A stretch of 32,304 nt of DNA from an uncultured Lachnospiraceae bacterium (lineage in GTDB: Bacteria; Bacillota_A; Clostridia; Lachnospirales; Lachnospiraceae). The notes below the pieces were generated by a model. That model saw nothing but the letters and a program-made list of their open reading frames with translations. It did not search any database and was not told where the DNA came from. Both the position numbers and the translations under genes were made by a program. Within the stretch, counting starts at the first letter, position 1, and each line of letters begins with the position of its first letter. The stretch spans positions 1 to 32,304 of the forward strand of contig CADCIU010000032.1 of assembly GCA_902801585.1 (NCBI GenBank). The letters are read 5' to 3'. Of the stretch, positions 1-7,509 are shown piece after piece.

Positions 1-839
1 TGCTTGTTAACCTGAAAGAGATCCTTGCGATCGCGGAAGAAAGAAAATGTGCGGTCGGTGCTTTCAATACACCCAATCTGGAATGTCTGATCGCGGTGAT
101 CGACGCGGCTCAGAAACTCGGTACACCCGTGATCATCTCCCACGCGGAGCTGCACGAGAACATTTCTCCGCTCGAAAAGATTGGCCCCGTAATGGTACAG
201 GCGGCAGAGAAAGCCGGCGTTCAGGTCTGTGTGCAGCTCGATCACGGCGAGACTCTCGATTATATCGAGAGGTCACTGGAGATCGGGTTTACCGGCATTA
301 TGTACGACGGCAGCCTTCTTCCCTATGAAGAGAATCTCATGAATACAAAGAAGGCAGTGGCAATGGCCCGGAGCTTCAATGCCGGTGTCGAGGCGGAGCT
401 TGGAGCGATGCCCTCCCGCGAGGGAGGAGAGGCGGCATCAGGACCTGTATATACCGATCCGGCGCAGGCGGAGGCGTTTTGCCGGGAGACAGGGATCGAT
501 GCGCTTGCACCCAGCTTTGGCACTGCACACGGCATCTACAAAGCAAAACCTATGCTTGACCTTGAAAGGGTACGTATTATTTCGGAGAAGACAGGCCTGC
601 CCCTTGTCATGCACGGCGGGAGCGGCGTTTCAGAGGATGATTTCCGCAGAGCGATCAGGGCAGGTATCCGCAAGATCAATTACTATACCTACATGTCCAA
701 TGCGGGAAGCCGGGCGGTCCGGGAACTTCTCGCAAAGGAAGATGTGACTTTCTTCCACGATCTCGCATTTGCGGCGCAGAAAGCAATGCAGGCGGACGCG
801 GAGAAGGCGATGATTGTGTTTATGGGGTCCAAAGGATGA
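1..839 (+). CDS. Class II ketose-bisphosphate aldolase (fructose/tagatose-bisphosphate type), 5' end cut by one base
   Basis: The reading frame runs from the first base; positions 1-2 are TG and the next codon is Leu, so the window appears to begin one base inside an NTG start codon (MLVNLKEIL-type N-terminus). About 280 residues, normal for the zinc-dependent class II aldolase family, which splits ketose bisphosphates into dihydroxyacetone phosphate and an aldehyde. Visible family motifs are AFNTPN near residue 20, QLDHGET with Asp81 and zinc-ligand His82, EAELGAM, GTAHGIY (His177) and MHGGSGV (His205). The usual phosphate-binding strand, often written NVNTD, reads NYYTYMS here, so the sugar substrate may differ from fructose 1,6-bisphosphate. 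It is followed 43 bases later by a sugar-phosphate phosphatase-like gene, which suggests a sugar-catabolic operon continuing to the left. Family is certain; substrate is not. Confidence 0.9.
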   Translation, partial: LVNLKEILAIAEERKCAVGAFNTPNLECLIAVIDAAQKLGTPVIISHAELHENISPLEKIGPVMVQAAEKAGVQVCVQLDHGETLDYIERSLEIGFTGIMYDGSLLPYEENLMNTKKAVAMARSFNAGVEAELGAMPSREGGEAASGPVYTDPAQAEAFCRETGIDALAPSFGTAHGIYKAKPMLDLERVRIISEKTGLPLVMHGGSGVSEDDFRRAIRAGIRKINYYTYMSNAGSRAVRELLAKEDVTFFHDLAFAAQKAMQADAEKAMIVFMGSKG

Positions 840-882
840 GAAATCAGACAAAAGATTCTGAGTGGTTTAAAGAGGGAGAACA

Positions 883-1524
883 ATGCAGACAAAGGCAATC
901 CTGTTTGACCTTGACGGGGTCATTTTGGACTCGGAGAAAGAATACAGGCGGTTTTGGCTGCAGGCGGCACAAGAACTCGGTCTGCCGCTAAAGGAGGACA
1001 TCGTTCTTCAGCTCAGAAGCTGCGACTCCTCGATCGCCCGTAAGATCGTTGATGAAGCCGCAGACGAAACGGGCGCTTATGACCGGATCCGGGCACGGCG
1101 CAAAATACTGATGAAGGAGTTTCTGTCAGAGCACTCCTACGACCTCAAACCCGGTGTAAAAGATTTTCTTGAAAAGATCAGAGAGCTCCCGGTCAGGAAA
1201 GTGATCGTGACATCCTCGACTCCGGAAGAAAAAATGCCGGCGCTGGAGAGACTGGGGATCGGGCAGTATTTTGACGGCTTTGTGTCGGTAAAAGAGGTGA
1301 AGCGGGGCAAGCCCTTTCCTGATGTCTATCTCTTCGCCTGTCGTAAGCTGGGGGTGGATCCCGGCGAGTGCCTGGCGATCGAGGATTCGCCTAACGGGGT
1401 CAGGAGCGCGTATAGCGCGGGAGTAAAAGTGGTCATGGTGCCGGACCTGACCGGACCGACTGATGAGCTCCGTCGGATGTGCCGGGTGGCGGACAGGATC
1501 GAGAGGGTCATGGACTATTTGTAA
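883..1524 (+). CDS. HAD-superfamily phosphatase / beta-phosphoglucomutase-like protein
   Basis: 213 residues, the usual size for subfamily IA HAD enzymes with a helical cap. Motif I is FDLDGVILD (nucleophile Asp9, acid/base Asp11), motif II is VTSST, the motif III lysine lies in KRGKPFPDVY, and motif IV is IEDSPNG. The GKPxPD...EDSxxG pattern is characteristic of beta-phosphoglucomutase and sugar-phosphate phosphatases. The ATG is preceded by an AGAGGGAGA ribosome binding site and lies 43 bases after the aldolase stop, so the two are probably co-transcribed. The protein is expected to be cytosolic and Mg-dependent, acting on a hexose phosphate. Whether it is a mutase or a phosphatase cannot be decided from sequence alone. 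Confidence 0.88.
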   Translation: MQTKAILFDLDGVILDSEKEYRRFWLQAAQELGLPLKEDIVLQLRSCDSSIARKIVDEAADETGAYDRIRARRKILMKEFLSEHSYDLKPGVKDFLEKIRELPVRKVIVTSSTPEEKMPALERLGIGQYFDGFVSVKEVKRGKPFPDVYLFACRKLGVDPGECLAIEDSPNGVRSAYSAGVKVVMVPDLTGPTDELRRMCRVADRIERVMDYL

Positions 1525-1598
1525 AAAATAGACACACCCATCAGCTTGCAGCAGTATTCAGAAGGCAGCCTGAGATAAGCATATTAGGGAGAAGAAAA

Positions 1599-3059
1599 GT
1601 GAAAAAGATAACAGCGCTGATTCTTTGTCTGTGTATATTTGCCGGACTGCTGTGTGCATGCGGCACTCCCTCCACCAGAAATGGGGCGGCAGAAGAAATA
1701 TCTTCAGAAAATGACAATAATACAGGCAGTGCGGAAATAAAGATGGTGCTGCATGAACCAAAATATCTGAAACCGTCGGATATCAACCACAAACCGGTCT
1801 TCACATTAAGCTGGGATCCTTATCCGAACGCTTACAGCTACGAGTTCGCGATTTATGTGGAAGGAGAGGATTCTTACGGAAGGGGACCTTTCGCGATCCG
1901 CTCCACGAAGGGGATTCATTCTAAGGAAGCTGTCTCGGCGGATCTGTATTTTCTCCAGGGGATCTATACGGATACGGCCACTTACCGGATCAAAATACGG
2001 CCCAGCCTGAAGGCGGCGGAGAAAAAAGAGGATTATATCTGGTCCAATATATGGCAGATCAGCTTCGTGGACGGCGAATATACTGTAACGTCGGCAGAAG
2101 CGGACTTTGACGAGGAAATCGCTGCTGATGCGCAGAAAGAGGAGAAAAAGGACGGCAGCGGAAATACCGGTCAGCCGGCAAAGGAGGCAAAAGAGCCCCT
2201 CGACCATTCTTTACCGGAGGAACTGCTTCTCTATCTGGCCCGTGAAAAAGGGGAGTCAGAGGCTTTTTCCGCAGAGGATATCGCGAGTCTTTCGGTGGGT
2301 GTCAACTATTGCGAATACGCAGAACCGGTGCAGAACATTACCGACGACGAGACGGTCGAAGCTTTTAAGAAAGCGGTGCAGCAAATGACGGTTACCGGAA
2401 AGTATGATGAAGTGTTCAGCACGGAGACTTATTATGCCTATAGTGCTAAAGATGCTGAGGGGAACATGCTGTTTTCTTTTTCAATCCAAAACGGGCTTCT
2501 TGAGCGAAGAGACGGCAGGTACAGCTTAGAAGGACTTACGGAGCTGCTGTCGATCCCGGGCATCCTGCTTGAGGAAGGCTGGGGGAAATATTGGGATGAG
2601 TATAATGAAAAGGCAGATGCTTACGAGAGAAATACAGATCCTGCAGGAATGGATCTTCTGGAAGCTGCCGGCTATGGCACACATCTTATGAACAGCGGCG
2701 CTCCGGACAACATTTTTTACATAGACGCATACATAGACTATGCGAAAGACGTTCCGAAAATGCAGACGTGGGACAAGCAGGAGATTGAATCAATCTATGC
2801 CGCGCTCTCTGGGATCAAAGTCGGTAAGCACAGGGATGATATTGGCGGACGTATGTGGCACATGACTTTCGGATACACGGATCCCGCCTATAACTTCTCC
2901 CAGGATACATATCTTTCTTTCAAGGGAAACTGTATCAAGCTGGACGGCGAATACTATGAGCTGGAAAATATAGAGGAATTGTACGGGTCATCGGATTGCG
3001 AGATTTTTTCGTATATGAAGGACTTCAGCGATGCGCCGGCATTGAAACCGGTTTACTAA
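1599..3059 (+). CDS. Secreted lipoprotein of unknown function
   Basis: The frame is open from 1479, but the GTG at 1599 is preferred: it follows an AGGGAGAAG ribosome binding site and begins a textbook lipoprotein signal peptide (basic KK, hydrophobic core, lipobox LLCAC ending in the acylated Cys). The mature protein is about 465 residues. After a short Ser/Asn/Glu-rich linker, residues roughly 60-150 contain a beta-rich stretch with FTLSWDPYPNAYSYEF, which looks like a fibronectin-III-type or other Ig-like fold. A Lys/Glu-rich linker follows, then two acidic, Tyr-rich regions. No enzyme motif is visible. It lies 46 bases upstream of a membrane phosphatase gene on the same strand and may work with it at the cell surface. 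Lipoprotein status is well supported; function is unknown. Confidence 0.82.
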   Translation: MKKITALILCLCIFAGLLCACGTPSTRNGAAEEISSENDNNTGSAEIKMVLHEPKYLKPSDINHKPVFTLSWDPYPNAYSYEFAIYVEGEDSYGRGPFAIRSTKGIHSKEAVSADLYFLQGIYTDTATYRIKIRPSLKAAEKKEDYIWSNIWQISFVDGEYTVTSAEADFDEEIAADAQKEEKKDGSGNTGQPAKEAKEPLDHSLPEELLLYLAREKGESEAFSAEDIASLSVGVNYCEYAEPVQNITDDETVEAFKKAVQQMTVTGKYDEVFSTETYYAYSAKDAEGNMLFSFSIQNGLLERRDGRYSLEGLTELLSIPGILLEEGWGKYWDEYNEKADAYERNTDPAGMDLLEAAGYGTHLMNSGAPDNIFYIDAYIDYAKDVPKMQTWDKQEIESIYAALSGIKVGKHRDDIGGRMWHMTFGYTDPAYNFSQDTYLSFKGNCIKLDGEYYELENIEELYGSSDCEIFSYMKDFSDAPALKPVY

Positions 3060-3105
3060 AACACTGTATCCTTGGAAGAACGGGCTTTGAGGAGGCCATG
3101 GACAT

Positions 3106-4860
3106 ATGTCAGATAAGACGGGGAGAAGATGGGAAAGGGAGAAAAAACGGTCGCTGGCTGAAAAGGTGACGATCATGTCCGTTGCGGGAGCCCTGACGAT
3201 CGGATTGATCGGACTGATCGTCGGGCTGTACATATACGCGGGCAATCTGTTCGATAAGTTCGTCAGTGATACGTTTGATCTTACCGGGACCGCAAGGCTC
3301 GTGTCATCTAATTTTTGGAATCCGGAGAGCCTGGCGGACGAAGTCATGAGCATTTACCGCGGGTTATCGGAAGAGGAGCGCGGCGGTACCGGATCAGATG
3401 CGTATCATGACTATTTTGACAAGGTCACGGAATTCGGGGATTATCAGACGCTGTATAAGGTCCTGAATGACCTTACAGTGCTCAATGAAGTGGATGACGT
3501 CTATTTTGCAGTCTACGACAGGGATACCTCTGCACTGATTTACATAGTGGATCCGGATACAAGGGAAGGATATATCAGAGAGCCCGGCGACTGGGAGAGC
3601 GTCGACGAAAAGGAACTGAACATATTTCTCGGCTGGGATGGAACGGGAATACCTCATTACAGCTATATCGGGGGACAAGACCCCTGGATCTGCACAGTGG
3701 GAACCCCGATAGGAGATGAGTACAGCGGGACCAGAAGCTACATTCTGGCAGATTTTACGCTGAATGAAATGATGCATGACATGCTGGCTTTTCTGATCCG
3801 ATATATTTGTGCGACTATTGCCGTCACTGCTTTTATGGGATTTATCATAACCCGGCTTATGGAAAGGACGACGGTAAAACCGATCAACGCCATTGCAAAG
3901 GCGGCTCAAAGCTACGTTGAGGACAGGAGATCAGGCAATACGCGCATGGAGCACTTTTCCTCCCTTCCAATCCGGACAGGGGATGAGGTGGAGCATCTGA
4001 ATCTTGTGATGGCACAGATGGAGAAAGACCTGTCTGTCTATATGGAAGATCTCACCAGGGCAACAAATGAAAAAGTGCGTGTGCGGACAGAACTGGATAT
4101 GGCGTCGAAGATCCAGAAGGGTGTGCTGCCTGACAGCTTCCCCGCTTTTCCGGGCAGACAGGAATTCGAACTTTACGCGTCCATGGAGCCGGCCAAAGAG
4201 ATCGGCGGCGATTTTTACGATTTCTTTCTGATCGATGACGACCATCTGTTCCTCGTGATCGCGGACGTCTCCGGAAAGGGCGTACCGGCTGCACTGTTCA
4301 TGATGGCCTCCAAGATCATCCTTGCAGATAATGCCATGATGGGAAAATCCCCTTCGGAGATCCTGCGCGATTCAAACAACGCGATCTGCGCGAATAATAA
4401 ACTGGAGATGTTCGTAACGGTCTGGGTTGGAATTCTTGAGATCTCTACAGGGAAACTTTCCGCCGCGAATGCCGGACACGAGTATCCGGCGCTCAAAAAG
4501 GGAGACGGAGAATTTGCGATCTTTAAAGACAGGCATGGCTTTGTGCTCGGCGGCGTGGAGGGCATGAAGTACAAAGAGTACGAGATCCTGTTGGAGCCGG
4601 GTGACAAGCTGTTCGTCTACACGGATGGTGTTCCCGAAGCCCATGATCCGGACGGGAACATGTTCAAGGTGGAGCGGATGACCGATTCGCTGAACGAAGA
4701 TCCGGATGCTTCCCCCGAGCAGATCCTGGGAGCCGTGCGCGGGGAAATAAGCAAATTTGTGAGGGAAGCGGAGCAGTTCGATGACCTGACCATGCTCTGT
4801 CTGGAATATAAGGGACCCCAAAAAGACGATAAAGAAGAAGGTACAGCATGTGGTCTATAA
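3106..4860 (+). CDS. Membrane HAMP-domain SpoIIE/RsbU-type protein serine phosphatase
   Basis: 584 residues. A basic N-terminus leads into a membrane helix at about 20-46, an extracytoplasmic sensor region of about 180 residues, a second helix at about 228-248, a HAMP region and a coiled linker, then a PP2C/SpoIIE catalytic domain from about 340 to the end. The metal-binding motifs are present: IGGDFYDFF near 366, IADVSGKG near 385, YTDGVPEA near 505 and FDDLTML near 562. Family members dephosphorylate anti-anti-sigma (STAS) proteins or other Ser/Thr phosphoproteins in response to an external signal. The ATG has a GAGG site upstream; an ATG seven bases earlier is out of frame. The 3' end overlaps the next gene by 13 bases, indicating translational coupling. 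No STAS or anti-sigma partner is encoded in the window. Confidence 0.93.
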   Translation: MSDKTGRRWEREKKRSLAEKVTIMSVAGALTIGLIGLIVGLYIYAGNLFDKFVSDTFDLTGTARLVSSNFWNPESLADEVMSIYRGLSEEERGGTGSDAYHDYFDKVTEFGDYQTLYKVLNDLTVLNEVDDVYFAVYDRDTSALIYIVDPDTREGYIREPGDWESVDEKELNIFLGWDGTGIPHYSYIGGQDPWICTVGTPIGDEYSGTRSYILADFTLNEMMHDMLAFLIRYICATIAVTAFMGFIITRLMERTTVKPINAIAKAAQSYVEDRRSGNTRMEHFSSLPIRTGDEVEHLNLVMAQMEKDLSVYMEDLTRATNEKVRVRTELDMASKIQKGVLPDSFPAFPGRQEFELYASMEPAKEIGGDFYDFFLIDDDHLFLVIADVSGKGVPAALFMMASKIILADNAMMGKSPSEILRDSNNAICANNKLEMFVTVWVGILEISTGKLSAANAGHEYPALKKGDGEFAIFKDRHGFVLGGVEGMKYKEYEILLEPGDKLFVYTDGVPEAHDPDGNMFKVERMTDSLNEDPDASPEQILGAVRGEISKFVREAEQFDDLTMLCLEYKGPQKDDKEEGTACGL

Positions 4861-5597
4861 GAGACATTAAGAAGAAGGGTAAGTCTGCCTTAAAAAAGAA
4901 TTACTGGAGATGTGTTGCTGCAGCGGCGCTGATGTTCCTTTTGACCACCGTGACATCAGTGCTGAGCCAGACCAGAAGAGAGAGTATACTGCAGAACGTC
5001 GGTTTTGAACCGCTTCATAAAATGGCGCCGAATGAACTCCTGATCATAGCAGGCATCGTTGTTGTGGGATATATGTCCATCATCGTGTTTGCGTCACTGG
5101 TAAAGATCATTTTCGCCAACGCTTTAGAGGCGGGGGGCTGTCTGTTTTTCAGGAACAATGTAGAGAAGGGATCGGCAGAGCTTACGCTGATCAGGGAAGG
5201 CTTTTCCGATTACGCGCATGTTTTCGTTACCCTTCTTCTCAAAGATGTTTTTGAGGCTCTTTGGTTCTGTCTGGGCTGTTTTCCGGGACTGGTAAAGAAT
5301 TATTCCTACAGGATGGTCCCCTATATAGTGAAAGAGTATCCCGATCTGTCTGAGATCGAGGTGATCACACTTTCACGCAGGATGATGGACGGGAACAAAT
5401 GGCGTACATTCCTGCTGGACCTGACCTTTACGGGATGGATTTTAGCCGGACTCGTCACCTTTGGAATTGTCAATCTTCTGTGGACGCTTCCTTATTATGA
5501 AAACACTATGGCGGCGCTGTATCTTGAACTGAAGGAGTTAAAAGGGGACTGCGGCAATTCCCTTATGAGTCCCGGGGAAAGCCCCGGTGACTCATAA
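4848..5597 (+). CDS. DUF975 family integral membrane protein
   Basis: 249 residues. The N-terminus (MWSIRDIKKKGKSALKKNYW) is the hallmark of DUF975 membrane proteins, which begin with this amphipathic Lys-rich segment before several transmembrane helices. Hydrophobic segments occur near residues 24-40, 62-88, 125-145 and 195-225. The gene starts inside the last codons of the SpoIIE-type phosphatase, so the two are co-translated. The last nine or so codons (SPGESPGDS) are read from a strong stem-loop that also contains the stop codon, so this tail is probably a by-product of the hairpin. Family assignment is confident; no biochemical role is established for the family. Confidence 0.85.
   Translation: MWSIRDIKKKGKSALKKNYWRCVAAAALMFLLTTVTSVLSQTRRESILQNVGFEPLHKMAPNELLIIAGIVVVGYMSIIVFASLVKIIFANALEAGGCLFFRNNVEKGSAELTLIREGFSDYAHVFVTLLLKDVFEALWFCLGCFPGLVKNYSYRMVPYIVKEYPDLSEIEVITLSRRMMDGNKWRTFLLDLTFTGWILAGLVTFGIVNLLWTLPYYENTMAALYLELKELKGDCGNSLMSPGESPGDS
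5563..5597. terminator. Strong stem-loop at the 3' end of the DUF975 gene
   Basis: The arms TTATGAGTC and GACTCATAA pair perfectly, extended by CCGGGG/CCCCGG with one bulged T (5588) and a four-base loop at 5578-5581. The DUF975 stop codon (TAA, 5595-5597) is part of the right arm. On the plus strand the hairpin is followed by A residues rather than a T run, so it is not a canonical intrinsic terminator. It may instead protect the 3' end of the mRNA or separate the converging minus-strand gene. Confidence 0.6.
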
Positions 5598-5612
5598 AAA
5601 ATACTAAACCCA

Positions 5613-6011
5613 TTAAGTGTCATATCGGTAGATGCGCACGCCGTCAAACTTTCTCATCAATTTCAGCAAATTGTTGAAGGGCTGATAATTCTTTTGCTTT
5701 TCATATTCGGACAGGTGCTCATGATAGTGTGAGATGATCCGCTCTTGCGTCAGTTCTCCGTCCATGGCCAGCTTGTGACAGCGCGTCTGCTCACGCAGTG
5801 CAGCACGATACGACTTTTCGCCGACATCACGCGGCACCGGCGCAAGGTCGTAGAAATCGCCGCTTCTCCATCCCATCGCCTGATGTTCCCGCAGACACCT
5901 CTCATACTCTAATGGCGCGATGCGCCGGATTTGCTCAGGAGTGAACGCTTCCAGCATGTCAAAATCCACTTGCCGGTCCGTATAAAAACAATGAATTTCG
6001 TTCAGGCACAT
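5613..6011 (-). CDS. Hypothetical protein, 132 residues, unrecognised
   Basis: I do not recognise this protein. It is soluble in character, with no signal peptide or membrane helix, and rich in charged residues and Tyr. It has a helical look (LEAFTPEQIRRIAPLEYERC) and a basic C-terminus ending IYRYDT. The ATG at 6011 has no clear ribosome binding site, and the frame stays open for another 22 or so codons upstream with no better start before a stop, which hints at a 5'-truncated gene. It lies 61 bases downstream of the aspartase remnant on the same strand, in a short stretch that may have been rearranged. It could be a small functional gene or a fragment. Confidence 0.5.
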   Translation of the reverse strand: MCLNEIHCFYTDRQVDFDMLEAFTPEQIRRIAPLEYERCLREHQAMGWRSGDFYDLAPVPRDVGEKSYRAALREQTRCHKLAMDGELTQERIISHYHEHLSEYEKQKNYQPFNNLLKLMRKFDGVRIYRYDT

Positions 6012-6072
6012 GCTGAAAGACTTGACCTGACTCGGCTGAGGCTGCGGACCGTATCTTTGGAACAGCCTGTGC

Positions 6073-6912
6073 TCAGCCGGAGAATCCCGGTTCTGTCATA
6101 CTGACCGGATCCAGGATGCGGGAAACATCTTCCGGGCTCAGAATGTTCTCTTCCTGAATGATCTCGCGCACGGAGCGTTTCTCCCGCAGAGCTTTTTTGG
6201 CGAGGTCCGCCGCTCTCTGATAACCGATCACCGGTGCGAGCGTCGTCACGATTCCTACACTGTTCTCTACGAGTTCGCGGCACCGATCCTCATTGGCAGT
6301 GATGCCTATGATGCAGTTGTCTACGAACGTCTCTGTCGCGAAGCCCAGTGTATCGAAAGACTGGAAGAGGTTGTAGAAAATAATGGGTTCAAAAGCGTTC
6401 AGCTCCAGCTGTCCGGCTTCCGCGGCCAGCGTAATGGTCATGTCATTTCCGATCACATTAAAAGCCACCTGGTTGACCACTTCGGGAATCACGGGATTGA
6501 CCTTGCCGGGCATAATGGAAGAGCCGTTCTGCTTAGCGGGCAGGTTGATCTCCCCGAAACCGGCTCTGGGGCCGGAGGACATGAGCCTCAGATCATTGGC
6601 GATCTTAGAAAGGGCTACCGCGCAGGTCTTTACTGCACCGGAAACGGCCACGAACGGATCCAGATGCTGTGTCGCATCGATCAGGTCCGAAGCCTGGATA
6701 AAGTCCATGCCGGAGACCTCATTCAGCACAGGGACGATCCTCTGCAGATACGCCTTGTCGGCGTTGATCCCTGTCCCGATCGCCGTGCCTCCCATGTTCA
6801 GCAGACGCATCTCATCGGCCGCCTCCTCAATACGAATGATGTTCCGCTGAACAGCGTTCGCATAGGCTTTGAATTCCTGGCCCAGTCGGATCGGAACCGC
6901 GTCCTGCCTCTG
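6073..6912 (-). pseudogene. 3' remnant of an aspartate ammonia-lyase (fumarase/aspartase superfamily) gene
   Basis: The translated remnant of about 279 residues matches the C-terminal 60 percent of aspartase. It contains QDAVPIRLGQEFKAYANAV, the superfamily signature GSSIMPGKVNP, the DLIDATQHLD region, and an intact C-terminal domain ending LDPVSMTEPG. Family members are about 465 residues, so roughly 185 N-terminal residues are missing. Upstream of QDAVP the frame hits a TAA at 6913-6915, exactly where the GRTHLQDA catalytic region should continue. The longest ATG-initiated piece starts at 6810. A short out-of-frame ORF starts with an ATG at 6931 (MKELKLTEAG) and runs across the junction, consistent with an internal deletion that fused a 5' stub to the 3' part out of frame. 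Without the N-terminal active-site segments the product should be inactive. Aspartase is favoured over fumarase by the LIDATQ motif. Confidence 0.82.
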
Positions 6913-6983
6913 TTAATTTGAGTTCTTTCATAGACGATTGTCTGATGATACATTAATATGTAAAGGGTATAGAGAGTGAGACA

Positions 6984-7010
6984 GGAGACAGAGAACCGTC
7001 CCCTGTCTCC
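6984..7010. repeat. Class A GGGACGGTTCT palindrome, single copy
   Basis: A 27-base unit with 8-base self-complementary arms GGAGACAG and CTGTCTCC around the 11-base core, here in the AGAACCGTCCC orientation. It ends just before the AAGGAG ribosome binding site of the NifU-type gene, so it lies in that gene's 5' untranslated region. The same unit occurs at 22855, 22911, 25613 and 25679 in this window, with a damaged copy at 28454. Confidence 0.93.
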
Positions 7011-7024
7011 ATAAGGAGTAAACT

Positions 7025-7330
7025 ATGGGTACTGATGTAAGGAATATCACTTCTGAAGTGGAAGCTGTATTGGACGAATATGTGCGCCCGTTCCTCGCAG
7101 CACACGGCGGGGACCTGAAAGTGGCGGGGGTGGAAGGCGGTGTCGTGTTCTTTCACCTGACAGGTCGCTGCGCGGGATGCGCCGCTGCCGACAAGACCAG
7201 TGAGGAACTGATCAACAGAGAACTGACCACGCGCGTGCCGGAAATAAAAAAAGCTGTTTTGGTAAACGGCATCAGCCCTGAACTGTTGGAGCAGACTTTG
7301 GCGCTTCTGCGCGAGCATCCCAGTTTTTGA
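7025..7330 (+). CDS. NifU C-terminal domain Fe-S cluster scaffold/carrier protein
   Basis: 101 residues forming a stand-alone NifU-like domain. HGGDLKVAGVEGG is followed by GRCAGCAAADKT with the Cys49-x-x-Cys52 pair that binds a transient cluster between two monomers. Proteins of this type (Nfu family) pass Fe-S clusters to apoproteins in the cytosol. The Nfu consensus is usually CxGCP; here the residue after the second Cys is Ala. The ATG has an AAGGAG site seven bases upstream, directly after a class A repeat. Neighbouring genes do not form an obvious Fe-S assembly operon, but the GltD-like protein downstream carries two predicted 4Fe-4S clusters. Confidence 0.9.
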   Translation: MGTDVRNITSEVEAVLDEYVRPFLAAHGGDLKVAGVEGGVVFFHLTGRCAGCAAADKTSEELINRELTTRVPEIKKAVLVNGISPELLEQTLALLREHPSF

Positions 7331-7431
7331 GAGGACCGGTACATCAAACTGCGGCATTTTTGTCTCATGTTCGAATGCCGGAAAACAATTTTACCAAGAG
7401 AAAAGAACCGGAGTGGTATTGAAAAATAAGA

Positions 7432-7460
7432 TTTACATTAAAAAAACGCACTGATATAAT
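7432..7460 (+). promoter_or_regulatory. Sigma-A-type promoter for the TlpA-like lipoprotein gene
   Basis: The -35 box TTTACA (7432-7437) is separated by exactly 17 bases from a perfect -10 box TATAAT (7455-7460), which is preceded by the TGn extended -10 motif. It lies about 50 bases upstream of the ATG at 7510. Confidence 0.8.
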
Positions 7461-7509
7461 TATCTTGTACTTATACGATTAAGCTGCATGGCTAAGGAGG
7501 TTGCTAGTT

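Noticed and set aside
6073..7330. Reading the aspartase remnant and the NifU-type gene as a functional pair
   Set aside because: They are divergent, and the aspartase is broken; a repeat separates them.
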